Assembly (NCBI RefSeq): GCF_002931555.1 | Contig: NZ_PSTZ01000007.1 | Location: 930,001-994,000, forward strand | From: Pseudoclavibacter sp. RFBB5 | GTDB taxonomy: Bacteria > Actinomycetota > Actinomycetes > Actinomycetales > Microbacteriaceae | Length of the DNA stretch: 64,000 nt | Direction of reading: 5' to 3' | Shown: positions 7,614 to 15,825 of the stretch, in pieces | Position numbering within the stretch: position 1 is the stretch's first letter | How the letters are laid out: each line of letters begins with the position of its first letter | Notes under the pieces: generated by a model | The model's input: the letters and a program-made list of their open reading frames with translations, nothing else | Databases searched by the model: none | Told to the model about the DNA's origin: nothing | Translations under genes and position numbers: made by a program

Positions 7614-9482
7614 CTACTCAGCGGCTTCCACGGGTGCCCACTCCCAGGCGTTCCAGAAGTACTGGGGAGAGAGGAACCCGGGCTTGACGTTCGCGACCTC
7701 GTCGCTCCAGGCGACGACACCGGGGAACTGGAAGATCGGCACGGACCACGAGTTTTCCATGATGATCTTCTCGGCCTCGACGAGCTTGCCCTGAGCCTCG
7801 GCTGGGTCGATCGTGACGTCGACGTCCTTGAGGATCTGGTCGAGCTCGGGGTCGCTCCAGCCGTAGTAGTTGTTGATGCCGCCCGTGATGTAGTTCGGGG
7901 ACGGCTCGCCGACACCGAGACCCTCGGACTGCCATCCGAAGAGGGCAGCGTCGTAGGCGTCGGTCTGCGTCGTGAGCACGGTGGACCAGTCCTCGGCGCT
8001 CGCGTCGACGATCGTGAAGCCGGCCTTCTCGGCCGAGGCCTTGATGAGCTGCAGCTCCTGCTGACGACGCGGGTTGGTGGATGCCGTCATGAAGCGGACG
8101 GAGGGGTTGGCCACGCCAGCCTGCGCGAGGAGGCCCTTGGCCTCTTCGATGGCAGCGTCGTCGCCCGAGTAGCGGGAGACGCCGCTGTCGGCGACCGACT
8201 CCTCGTAGCCGTCGGCGCCGGGAAGGAACACGAGCGAGTCGCGCGTGGTCGCATCCGGGGCGATCGGCGTGATGAGCTTCTCGACGATCTCCTGACGCGG
8301 GATCGTGAGGAGGAAGGCCTCGCGGATCTGCTGGGCCTTGGCCTCGTCGCCACCGTACGTGGCTGGGTCGAAGACACCGCCGTTGGCGACCTGGAGGTCG
8401 ACGTGCTCGTAGGTGCCCTCGAGCGAGGACTCCCACTCGATGCCCTCGGTGGCCTCGAGCTGCTGCAGGAGGTCGGTCGTCGGCTGACCGGAGACGATCT
8501 GGACCTCACCGTTCTGGAGCGCCTGCACCTGTGCCTGCGGGTCCGGGATGAAGCGGATCGTGATGGTCTCGTAGTGCGGCAGCGGGCCCCACGTGTAGTC
8601 CTCGCGGGCCGTGAGCGTCACGTACTGGTTCTCGACCAGATCCGTGATCGTGTACGGGCCGTTGGAGAGGGTCTTCTGCGGCTCCTCCGGCATCGACGTG
8701 TAGTCGTAGCCGGTGCGGTAGGCGGAGGCGACCTTGCTCAGGAACTCGCTGTTGTTGTCGTTGACCGCGGTGATGAAGGCATCCTTCGCGGCCTGCGCGT
8801 CGTCGTACTCACCCGGGTAGGCGAGCTGGACGGTGCCGTGTGCCGAGATCGCCGTCGTGTCCGGCGCAAACATGGTCTTCCAGTCGGCGTACGGCTGGTC
8901 GTAGACGACCGTGAACGACTTGTTGTCGTCGGCGAGCGTCGGAGCCTGCGAGGCGAGGTCGAGCTGCAGACCGGGTGCCGGGTCGGTTCCCCAGTAGACA
9001 CCGGCGTCCGCGGCCGCGTCGATCGCGTCCTGGTTCGTGACGTTGCCCTCGTCGTCGTACTCGGCCTCTGGCACCTCGCCCGCTTCGCGGTGCGTGGTGT
9101 TGGCGGCCCAGGTGAGCAGCAGGTCGGCGCCGTCGAACGGCGTGCCATCGCTCCAGGTGACCGCGTCGTTGACCGTGTACTTGATGGTCAGCGGGTCGGT
9201 CGAGACCTCTTCGACCGTGCCGAACTCGGTGTTCTCCACGAGCTCGGGGGTCGGGTCGTAGTCGATGAAGCCATCAGACGTGACGTGGACGATGTTGGCG
9301 TTCGCCGCGGCGTTGTTGGCCGAGGTGTTCACGTTGAACGCGAAGAACGGGTCGTTCCATGCAACCGTGATGGCGGAGCCACCGACGATCTCCGGATCGC
9401 GATTCGGGGCAGAGCAGCCAGCGAGAACCAACGCGCTTGTGGCGACGACGGCTCCCACGGCGATAACTCGTGATGTCCTCAT
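7614..9482 (-). CDS. Peptide-type ABC transporter substrate-binding lipoprotein (SBP family 5)
   Basis: This 622-residue extracytoplasmic receptor delivers substrate to the permeases at 4731-7486. The signal peptide begins MRTSRVIAVGAVVATSALVL and ends in the lipobox LAGC with the lipidated cysteine at residue 23. The mature part is a family-5 (DppA/OppA-like) protein with long insertions and a C-terminal segment ending EVANVKPGFLSPQYFWNAWEW. I chose the ATG at 9482 over an upstream in-frame ATG at 9527 because a strong AAGGAGG lies just before it and the signal peptide begins there. It is the first gene of the importer cluster and is divergent from the CPBP gene. Specificity (peptide, nickel or other) is not readable. 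Confidence 0.94.
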   Translation of the reverse strand: MRTSRVIAVGAVVATSALVLAGCSAPNRDPEIVGGSAITVAWNDPFFAFNVNTSANNAAANANIVHVTSDGFIDYDPTPELVENTEFGTVEEVSTDPLTIKYTVNDAVTWSDGTPFDGADLLLTWAANTTHREAGEVPEAEYDDEGNVTNQDAIDAAADAGVYWGTDPAPGLQLDLASQAPTLADDNKSFTVVYDQPYADWKTMFAPDTTAISAHGTVQLAYPGEYDDAQAAKDAFITAVNDNNSEFLSKVASAYRTGYDYTSMPEEPQKTLSNGPYTITDLVENQYVTLTAREDYTWGPLPHYETITIRFIPDPQAQVQALQNGEVQIVSGQPTTDLLQQLEATEGIEWESSLEGTYEHVDLQVANGGVFDPATYGGDEAKAQQIREAFLLTIPRQEIVEKLITPIAPDATTRDSLVFLPGADGYEESVADSGVSRYSGDDAAIEEAKGLLAQAGVANPSVRFMTASTNPRRQQELQLIKASAEKAGFTIVDASAEDWSTVLTTQTDAYDAALFGWQSEGLGVGEPSPNYITGGINNYYGWSDPELDQILKDVDVTIDPAEAQGKLVEAEKIIMENSWSVPIFQFPGVVAWSDEVANVKPGFLSPQYFWNAWEWAPVEAAE

Positions 9483-9568
9483 AGGACCTCCTTGGGGAAA
9501 CAGGGGCTGTGAACGTCGAACATCCACGAACTCTGTGAATTATCGACAAATACCCGTTGAACCTACGC

Positions 9569-9584
9569 CCCCTCGCGCGAGGGG
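9569..9584. repeat. 16-base perfect palindrome in a divergent promoter region
   Basis: CCCCTCGCGCGAGGGG is a perfect palindrome midway between the divergent starts at 9482 and 9670. It could be an operator for the importer or a small hairpin. It is not followed by a T-run of useful length on either strand. Confidence 0.4.
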
Positions 9585-9635
9585 TTTCACCAATTCAGGG
9601 GATCGTTACTCACACGAAACGGGTCTTGTTCAACT

Positions 9636-9663
9636 CTTACAAGCCGTTCGCCGTTCGTAGACT
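9636..9663 (+). promoter_or_regulatory. Putative leaderless promoter for the CPBP protease gene
   Basis: CTTACA (9636-9641) and TAGACT (9658-9663) are separated by 16 bases. The -10 ends 6 bases before the ATG at 9670, and there is no Shine-Dalgarno, so the transcript would begin at the start codon. Confidence 0.5.
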
Positions 9664-9669
9664 GCGGAC

Positions 9670-10476
9670 ATGTCACATTCGCGCATTGACGTTACGGTCA
9701 GCCAGGGTCCGGAGGAACTGGACCGCTCCGCGCGCGCGCGGCTGCGCTGGGAGATCTGGATCGTCCTGGCCCTCGCGATCATCCCGTCGAGCCTGTACGC
9801 GATCATCTCCCTCGCGGATCGTGCGACGCGCGCTACCGCACTCGCCGACCAGACGACGACGCTGAACGCTTCCCGCGACGCGCGGCCACTGTTCGACGCG
9901 CTCCTACAGCTCTCGAGCATCCTCACCGACCTCGTACCCGTCGCTCTGGTGATCTGGCTGCTCTGGACGCCCACCGTCTCGGGCTTCCGGAAGCTGGGCC
10001 TGGACACGAGGCAGCCCCTCGGCGACCTCGGGCAGGGCCTTCTGCTAGCCGCCTGCGTCGGCGTGCCCGGCATCGTCTTCTACCTCGCGACCAGGGCACT
10101 CGGGCTCACGCTCTCCGTCGAGGCGAGCGCGCAGGAGATCACGTGGTGGACCGTGATCCTGCTCCTGCTCGCGGCGCTGCGTGCCGCGCTTCTGGAGGAG
10201 ATCGTCGTCGTCGGGTATCTCGCGACCCGCCTGCGCGAGCTGGGGTGGGCGACCTGGCAGATCATCGTCGCGTCCTCGCTCCTCCGCGGCTCCTACCACC
10301 TGTATCAGGGCCCCGGAATGGCGCTCGGCAACGTCGCCATGGGCGTGCTGCTCTCCTGGTGGTTCCTCCGCAAGGGGCGCGTGGGCGGCCTCGTCGTCGC
10401 GCACTTCATCCTCGACGCCGTCTCGTTCCTCGGCTATCCCCTCGCCGCGGCGCTCCTCCCGCAGCTCTTCACCTGA
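9670..10476 (+). CDS. CPBP family intramembrane glutamic protease (Abi/CAAX-like)
   Basis: This 268-residue multi-pass membrane protein belongs to the CPBP (Rce1-like) family of intramembrane proteases. Helices are seen near residues 30-50, 82-104, 117-138 and from 155 onward. The first catalytic motif is the paired glutamates in LLEEIVVVGYLATRL near residues 176-190; the usual FRG after the glutamates is replaced by VVG. The second motif is LLRGSYHLYQGPG and the third is the histidine in VVAHFILDAV. In other bacteria such proteins process peptides or contribute to self-immunity; no peptide or bacteriocin gene is adjacent here. The ATG at 9670 is supported by a leaderless-type promoter. Confidence 0.88.
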   Translation: MSHSRIDVTVSQGPEELDRSARARLRWEIWIVLALAIIPSSLYAIISLADRATRATALADQTTTLNASRDARPLFDALLQLSSILTDLVPVALVIWLLWTPTVSGFRKLGLDTRQPLGDLGQGLLLAACVGVPGIVFYLATRALGLTLSVEASAQEITWWTVILLLLAALRAALLEEIVVVGYLATRLRELGWATWQIIVASSLLRGSYHLYQGPGMALGNVAMGVLLSWWFLRKGRVGGLVVAHFILDAVSFLGYPLAAALLPQLFT

Positions 10477-10498
10477 GACCGGTCACGTCGCGGAGCCC

Positions 10499-11179
10499 TC
10501 AGACGGTGAGATTCACGAACCGGAACGACTGGTCGCCGTACTCCCAGACCACGTCGAAGCGCTCCTTCGGAACGTCGAACACGACGTACCCGGACTCTGC
10601 GCCGACCCCGTACTCGCGCTGCTGCACGGAGCTCCCGATGCAGTCGTCCGCGAGCGAGGCCCCCAGCTTCGAGTCGCCGTTCTTCTCGAACAGGCGAAGG
10701 CTGTCGAAGGCGAACACGGGCGCGAACGCACCCTCCTCATCCTCGGCGCTGAGCGCCCCGTATCCCTCGACCTGCAGCTGGATCGCGACGTAGCTGCCGC
10801 CGGCTTTCGGAGCTTCCTCTTCGAGACACCGCACGTCGAAGGCCACACCCGCGATGGTGAAGCGGCCGACGGGTTCGCCACTCGCGCCGAGCACCGTCGC
10901 CCACTGGCCCCTCGTGAACCTGAGCTCGCCGTCGACAGGCTTCGGGTTCTCGTTCTCCGCGACTCGTGGCGCGGCCACGACCTGCACGTTGATCGGGGTG
11001 ACCGTCGGCGTCGGCGTCTGGGTGACGCCCGGGGTGGCGATGACGGCCACCGCATCAGCGGATTCGCGCGTCGCGGCCACCGGCGGAACGCACGCCGCGA
11101 GCAGCAGCGACGCACCGAGCGCCGACGCCAGGAGGAGGCCGCGGACACCCCGTGGCCGCCACCCGCCGGAGAGCCTCAC
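10499..11179 (-). CDS. Hypothetical lipoprotein downstream of malQ
   Basis: This 226-residue secreted protein has a signal peptide (arginine-rich n-region, LLLASALGASLLLAAC) whose lipobox cysteine is near residue 27. After a low-complexity linker rich in Thr and Pro (TPTPTVTP) comes a beta-rich domain with one conserved-looking cysteine pair (RCLEE near residue 128 and DDCIG near 181), which could form a disulfide. The fold resembles DUF4352-type extracytoplasmic domains, but that is a guess. The start is taken as the GTG at 11179, five bases after the malQ stop codon, which makes it the last gene of the Rieske-malQ operon. It converges on the CPBP gene. Confidence 0.75.
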   Translation of the reverse strand: MRLSGGWRPRGVRGLLLASALGASLLLAACVPPVAATRESADAVAVIATPGVTQTPTPTVTPINVQVVAAPRVAENENPKPVDGELRFTRGQWATVLGASGEPVGRFTIAGVAFDVRCLEEEAPKAGGSYVAIQLQVEGYGALSAEDEEGAFAPVFAFDSLRLFEKNGDSKLGASLADDCIGSSVQQREYGVGAESGYVVFDVPKERFDVVWEYGDQSFRFVNLTV

Positions 11180-11183
11180 CGCG

Positions 11184-13316
11184 CTACTCGGTTCTCCCCG
11201 ACGCCGCCGCGATCCGGGCGGCGAGCGGCGAGCCCAGGAGCGCTTCGAGCGAGACCAGCCTGCCCTCGGCATCCGTCATGGGCACTCGCCAGTTCGGATA
11301 CTCGTCGGCGGTGCCCGGCTGATTCACGCCGCGGCGGTCACCCGCGAGATCGGACACACCCACACCGAACAGCTGGGCAGCCGAACCCGAGAGGTACTCG
11401 TGCAGCGCCACGACGATGTCCTCGTTGCTCGGCTCCTCCCCCACCAGGCCAGCTCGCCGGAGTCGGTCGACGACCTTCGAGATCGTCTCGGTCTCCTCGG
11501 CCCGCGCCTCCTCGACCGAACCTTCGAGCAGCCCGAGGCGCTCTCGAACGTCGAGGTGCTCGAGCGCGAGGAACCCAGCCGTCGGCGGGAGGTCGTGCGT
11601 CGTCACCGTCGCGAGACAGGCGCGCCGGTAGTCCTCAGGGGCCAGCGGGACCCCATCGTCCGACCATTCGAACCACAGGACGGAGGCACCGAGCATGCCG
11701 CGCTCGGCCAGCGCATCCCTGGCCTCCGGCGGAACCGTGCCGAGGTCCTCGCCGATCACCACGGCGCCCGCTCGCTGCGCCTCGAGCGCGAGGATGCCCA
11801 GCATGGCCTCTGCGTCGGTGCGCACGAAGCAGCCATCCTTCGCGGTGTTGCCCTCCGGGATCCACCACAGGCGGAAGAAGCCCAGGATGTGGTCGATGCG
11901 CACAGCGCCAGCGTTGCGGAAGACGGCGCGCAGCATGTCCCGGTACGGCGCGTAGCCGAGCTCGGCCAGCATGTCGGGGCGCCACGGCGGCTGCGACCAG
12001 TTCTGCCCGAACTGGTTGTACTGGTCGGCCGGCACGCCGACCGTCACGCCCCGGGCCATCGCAGCCCCGAACGACCACGCATCAGCTCCACCGGCGTGCA
12101 CACCGACGGGCAGATCGTGCACGATGCCGATCGACATGCCGGCCGACCTCGCATCGGACTGCACCTGCCTCGCCTGCGCTTCCAGGAGACACTGCAGCCA
12201 GACGTAGAACTCGGCGTCCTCGGCGTGAGCGGCCGCGAAGTCGAGCACGTCAGCACCGTTCGCCGTTGCCAGCTCACTCGGCCAGTTGCGAGCATCTCGC
12301 CCATGCACGCGCGAGATGGCGCAGAAGACACCGAACCGCTCGAGCGGCTCCCCGGCCTCCTTGCGGAACTCCGTGAAGTCGTCGTCGATCACATTCGCCG
12401 ACTGCCAGACGTCGAAGAGCGCACGGAGCGCTGGTTCCTTCAGCGCCCAGGCGGCGTCACGATCGATGCTGTCGACGCCGTTGCCCAGGATCGCCTCGCC
12501 CGCAAGGCGCGAGAGCAGCTCCACCGTGTCGGCCGGCACCTCGGTGCGCTGCGCGACGAAGGCGGCCGCCCAGTCGACGGTGAGGATCAGGGGGTCGCCG
12601 AACTGCCGTGAGGTCGGCAGGTACGGAGACGGCTCCATGGGAGACACCGGAGGGTTCGCGTTGAGGGGGTTGACGAGCACGAAGTCCGCGTCACGCTGCG
12701 CACCCCAGGCCGTCAACGTGGCGAGGTCCCGGAGATCGCCGATCCCCCAGGACGTGGTCGAGCGAAGCTGGTAGAGCTGGGTGAACAGCCCCCACGAGCG
12801 CTCGTCTGGCCAGGGCGTCCTCGTCGGCACGACGATCAGCGTGCCAGCAGGCGCATGCTCCGAGAGGTCGTCCCCGACCTTCGCGACGACCTCGTGCCAG
12901 CCCGTCGGCAGGTCCGCGGGCAGCGCGAACGTCGCGCGACCGATCAGCGCACCGTCGAGGTCCTTCGGATCGACCCAGTTCTCGACCTGCTGCAGGCTGC
13001 GAGTCGACCCGTCTTCGAGGAGCACGTCGACCTGGACGGCGCTCCCGTGAGGAACGTGGACGAAGATCGTGGCGTCGCTGCCCTCCCGCACCGTCGTGCA
13101 GGACGGCACCACTCGACGCCACGGCCGGTTCTCGAACTCGCGGGCCGAGGCGGCGACGTCCTCGTCGGTGGATGCCGGGAGACCGAGGGCGCCGAGGACC
13201 GCCGCGAGCGTCTCGGGCGCGACCTGCTCCTTCTCGCCCCGCCAGCCCCAGTACTCGACCTCGAGACCCGCGTCCGTCGCGAGATCGCGGATCGCGGTCA
13301 GATTGGTGATGCTCAC
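11184..13316 (-). CDS. malQ: 4-alpha-glucanotransferase (amylomaltase, GH77)
   Basis: This 710-residue cytosolic enzyme transfers alpha-1,4-glucan segments between maltodextrins and releases glucose. The N-terminal 140 residues form the extra beta-rich domain found in long bacterial MalQ proteins. The GH77 catalytic residues are present: the nucleophile Asp in RIDHILGFFRLWWIPEG, the acid/base Glu in VVIGEDLGTVPPEA and the third Asp in TTHDLPPTAGFL. The acceptor-site segment PPWRPDMLAELGYAPYRDM is also intact. It starts with GTG at 13316; GTGA overlaps the stop of the Rieske gene, so translation is coupled. No other maltodextrin gene is nearby. Confidence 0.95.
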   Translation of the reverse strand: MSITNLTAIRDLATDAGLEVEYWGWRGEKEQVAPETLAAVLGALGLPASTDEDVAASAREFENRPWRRVVPSCTTVREGSDATIFVHVPHGSAVQVDVLLEDGSTRSLQQVENWVDPKDLDGALIGRATFALPADLPTGWHEVVAKVGDDLSEHAPAGTLIVVPTRTPWPDERSWGLFTQLYQLRSTTSWGIGDLRDLATLTAWGAQRDADFVLVNPLNANPPVSPMEPSPYLPTSRQFGDPLILTVDWAAAFVAQRTEVPADTVELLSRLAGEAILGNGVDSIDRDAAWALKEPALRALFDVWQSANVIDDDFTEFRKEAGEPLERFGVFCAISRVHGRDARNWPSELATANGADVLDFAAAHAEDAEFYVWLQCLLEAQARQVQSDARSAGMSIGIVHDLPVGVHAGGADAWSFGAAMARGVTVGVPADQYNQFGQNWSQPPWRPDMLAELGYAPYRDMLRAVFRNAGAVRIDHILGFFRLWWIPEGNTAKDGCFVRTDAEAMLGILALEAQRAGAVVIGEDLGTVPPEARDALAERGMLGASVLWFEWSDDGVPLAPEDYRRACLATVTTHDLPPTAGFLALEHLDVRERLGLLEGSVEEARAEETETISKVVDRLRRAGLVGEEPSNEDIVVALHEYLSGSAAQLFGVGVSDLAGDRRGVNQPGTADEYPNWRVPMTDAEGRLVSLEALLGSPLAARIAAASGRTE

Positions 13317-13741
13317 GAGTATTCGACCTCAGTTTCGGTGACGGTGATGGTGCGAGGGGTGAGCGGCCGGTCCGCCGGTCCGGCAACCGGCTCCCCGGTC
13401 CTCGTGTCGTAGTGGCTCGAATGGCAGGGGCAGATGATGTGCTCCGCGGTCACCGTGGCGACCGGGCACCCCTGGTGCGTGCAGATCGAGCTGAAGCCGA
13501 AGTACTCACCCGCGGCGGGCTGGGTGATGACCGTCTCGGTGTCCGCGATGACGACCCCGCCTCCGACCGGGACGTCGCCGACGGGCACGGCGCCGCTCAC
13601 CGTCGACGTGGCATCCGCATCCTGTCGACCGGCGTCGTCGCCTCCGCACGCGGCAAGCAGCGCCGCCGTCGCGATTCCGCCGCCGACAGCCGCGCTTCCC
13701 CGTATGACCCCGCGTCGTGAAGGATCTCGTCGTTCGCTCAC
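13313..13741 (-). CDS. Secreted Rieske [2Fe-2S] lipoprotein
   Basis: This 142-residue protein has a twin-arginine-like signal (SRRGVIRG, residues 8-15) followed by a lipobox LLAAC with cysteine near residue 32. The Rieske cluster ligands are complete: CTHQGC near residues 87-92 and CPCHSSH near 104-110. It should be an exported, folded, cofactor-loaded electron-transfer protein anchored to the outer face of the membrane. It is not part of a cytochrome bc1 operon; no partner oxidase or reductase lies beside it. It is translationally coupled to malQ by a GTGA overlap, an odd pairing with no obvious metabolic logic. Confidence 0.93.
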   Translation of the reverse strand: MSERRDPSRRGVIRGSAAVGGGIATAALLAACGGDDAGRQDADATSTVSGAVPVGDVPVGGGVVIADTETVITQPAAGEYFGFSSICTHQGCPVATVTAEHIICPCHSSHYDTRTGEPVAGPADRPLTPRTITVTETEVEYS

Positions 13742-13751
13742 ACGTCAAGGC

Positions 13752-13809
13752 TAGTCGGCGCGTGGCTGAGCGGGCCGCGGCGCGCGCGAGCCACTCCCCG
13801 CGTCGACTA
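13752..13809 (-). terminator. Large imperfect hairpin after the MFS gene
   Basis: TAGTCG (13752) pairs with CGACTA (ending 13809) with an inner GTGGCT/AGCCAC stem (13762-13767 and 13789-13794). It overlaps the MFS stop codon and lies before the Rieske start at 13741. It probably terminates the MFS transcript. Confidence 0.4.
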
Positions 13810-15207
13810 CTCTTCGAGTTCCCGCCCCATGAGCTCCGGCAGGGTGAATGCGGCACCGGCGGCGAGCAGGAACGCGGCGGCGAACACGCCGAAGACGAGC
13901 ACGCTGCCACCACCCGCGAGCATGACGGGCACCAGCAGCGGCGCGATGATCGACGCGATGCGGCCGAAGCCCGCGGCCGCCCCGGTTCCCGACGCGCGCA
14001 GCCTCGTCGGATAGAGCTCGGGGCCGATCGCGTAGAGCGCTCCCCACGCGCCGAGGTTGAAGAAGGACAGGCACATGCCCGCGGCGAGGATCGCGCCCTC
14101 GGTCGTCGCGAAGCCGAACCAGAACGCGGCACACGCGGAACCGAGCAGGAAGATGGCGAGCGTCGCACGCCGGCCGATGCGCTCGATGAGGAAGGCCGCG
14201 ACGAAGTAGCCGGGCAGCTGCGCCAGCGTGATGATGAGCGTGAACTCGAACGACTTCACGAGGGTGAAACCCTGGCCGACGAGGAGGCTCGGAATCCAGA
14301 TGAACGCGCCGTAGTAGCTGAGGTTGATGCAGAACCATACGGCCCACAGGGCGGCCGTCCGTCGGCGCAGCGACGGCGCCCAGAGGTCGCGCCATCGTGC
14401 CCGCTGGGAGTCCGGTGACACGGATGCTCGCGCTGCGGAGTGTCCGCGGTCAGACGCGTCGATACCCGCCGCTGGGGGCGCATCGACGCGAGCCGACTCC
14501 TCGAACTGCCGGACCGCTCGCTCGGCCTCCGCGTACCTGCCCTTGCTCTCCAGGAAGCGGACGGATTCGGGGAGCCCGAACCGCACGACCACCGCGTAGA
14601 CGGCAGGCAGGAGGCCCGTCAGGAGGGCCCAGCGCCATCCATCCGCCGACAGCGGGATGATGAAGGCCCCGATGAGGGCGGCGCCGATCCAGCCGACAGC
14701 CCAGAACGCCTCGAGCAGCACGACGACCCGTCCGCGGATGCGCTTCGGCGCGTACTCGCTCACGAGCGTCGAGGCGACGGGAAGCTCGGCGCCGAGCCCC
14801 AGACCGACGATGAAGCGCAGCACCATGAGCGCGCCCACCGACGCCGCGAGCGCGGAGGCACCCGTGGCGAGACCGTAGATGAGGAGGGTCGCCGCGAACA
14901 CCTGACGCCGCCCGAGCTTGTCGGCGAGCAGTCCGCCGACGCTCGCGCCGATCGCCATGCCGACGAAGCCGATCGAGGCGATGAACGACAGCGTCGTCGC
15001 GTCGAGGCTCCACTGCACCGCGAGCGCGGCCATGACGAACGAGATGAGGCTCACGTCCATGGCGTCGAGCGCCCAGCCGATGCCGGACCCGAACAGGAGC
15101 TTGCGGTGCCTGCCGGTGAACGGGAGGCGATCGAGGCGCTGATTGCGCGTGGGCGCCGCCTGCTCTGTCGCTGCGGCGTGGCGGTCAGCCGGGGTGCGCT
15201 CGGTCAT
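13807..15207 (-). CDS. MFS transporter, sugar/aromatic-acid:H+ symporter type
   Basis: This 466-residue protein has twelve transmembrane helices split by a central cytoplasmic loop of about 60 residues near 210-270. The MFS signature between helices 2 and 3 is GGLLADKLGRRQ, and the motif after helix 4 (EYAPKRIRGR) is as in the AAHS/SP (NiaP-like) group. The conserved Asp in helix 1 is present (GWALDAMDVSLISF), a mark of carboxylate-type MFS carriers. The likely cargo is a small organic acid or sugar, unproven. I chose the ATG at 15207 since the 27 residues that would precede it are arginine/proline-rich and unlike the family. It is monocistronic. Confidence 0.9.
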   Translation of the reverse strand: MTERTPADRHAAATEQAAPTRNQRLDRLPFTGRHRKLLFGSGIGWALDAMDVSLISFVMAALAVQWSLDATTLSFIASIGFVGMAIGASVGGLLADKLGRRQVFAATLLIYGLATGASALAASVGALMVLRFIVGLGLGAELPVASTLVSEYAPKRIRGRVVVLLEAFWAVGWIGAALIGAFIIPLSADGWRWALLTGLLPAVYAVVVRFGLPESVRFLESKGRYAEAERAVRQFEESARVDAPPAAGIDASDRGHSAARASVSPDSQRARWRDLWAPSLRRRTAALWAVWFCINLSYYGAFIWIPSLLVGQGFTLVKSFEFTLIITLAQLPGYFVAAFLIERIGRRATLAIFLLGSACAAFWFGFATTEGAILAAGMCLSFFNLGAWGALYAIGPELYPTRLRASGTGAAAGFGRIASIIAPLLVPVMLAGGGSVLVFGVFAAAFLLAAGAAFTLPELMGRELEE

Positions 15208-15326
15208 GTGCGTATCCAAGGGTGCGGGGTGGAGGGGACGACTAACCGTGCCAGACAGGAAACGGCTCCACCAGCCCCGCTGCCGCATTGCGCAACGGAG
15301 GCCCGCGGAGCAGCGCTCTCTGCGAG

Positions 15327-15737
15327 TCAGGCCTCAGGGGACGCCATGTAGAAGACCTCCCACAGGTGGCCGTCGAGGTCGTCGAACGCTGAGCCGTACA
15401 TCCCGAACTCGTTCGCCTCAGCCGGACGGTGGATTCTGCCCCCACCAGCCTCCGCCTTGGCCGTGATCTCGTCGACTTCCTCGGTGCTGCCGAGGAGGAG
15501 CGCGGTCGTGCTCTCGTGTCGGTTTCCGCCCACGATGGTCTCCGCGCCCTCCGGCAGGAAGCCCTGGAACCGCTCGGTCTGCAGCAGCATGATCGCGACC
15601 TGGTCGTTGACGACGACGCAGCTGGTGCTGTCGTCGGAGAACATCGGGTTGATGGTGAAGCCAAGTCCGACGTAGAAGTCGGTTGCCGCCTTGACGTCGG
15701 CGACGGGCAGGTTCGGGAAGACCATGGATACGCCCAT
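15327..15737 (-). CDS. VOC family (glyoxalase/bleomycin-resistance-like) protein
   Basis: This 136-residue single-domain VOC protein has the typical paired beta-alpha-beta-beta-beta modules, with NLPVADVKAATDFYVGLGF at residues 9-27 and a C-terminal DLDGHLWEVFYM in which the Glu is the usual metal ligand. Its start differs from the longest reading frame: the ATG at 15737 is preceded by AAAGGAG at 6 bases. The substrate is unknown. It is close to the lactoylglutathione-lyase-like proteins that lack an experimentally assigned role. Confidence 0.88.
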   Translation of the reverse strand: MGVSMVFPNLPVADVKAATDFYVGLGFTINPMFSDDSTSCVVVNDQVAIMLLQTERFQGFLPEGAETIVGGNRHESTTALLLGSTEEVDEITAKAEAGGGRIHRPAEANEFGMYGSAFDDLDGHLWEVFYMASPEA

Positions 15738-15825
15738 GATGGGCTCCTTTGCACTCGAGACATGTGACGACGGATTACGCGTCGTAGCCCGATCATAGGA
15801 GTCCGAGCAGTCCACCGGAAGCGCG

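Noticed and set aside
9483-9669. Riboswitch upstream of the peptide importer
   Set aside because: Only a short palindrome and a leaderless promoter are seen; no conserved riboswitch core could be recognised.
10181-12376. 731-codon plus-strand frame overlapping the CPBP gene and opposite malQ
   Set aside because: Pro/Arg/Ser-rich shadow of confident genes.
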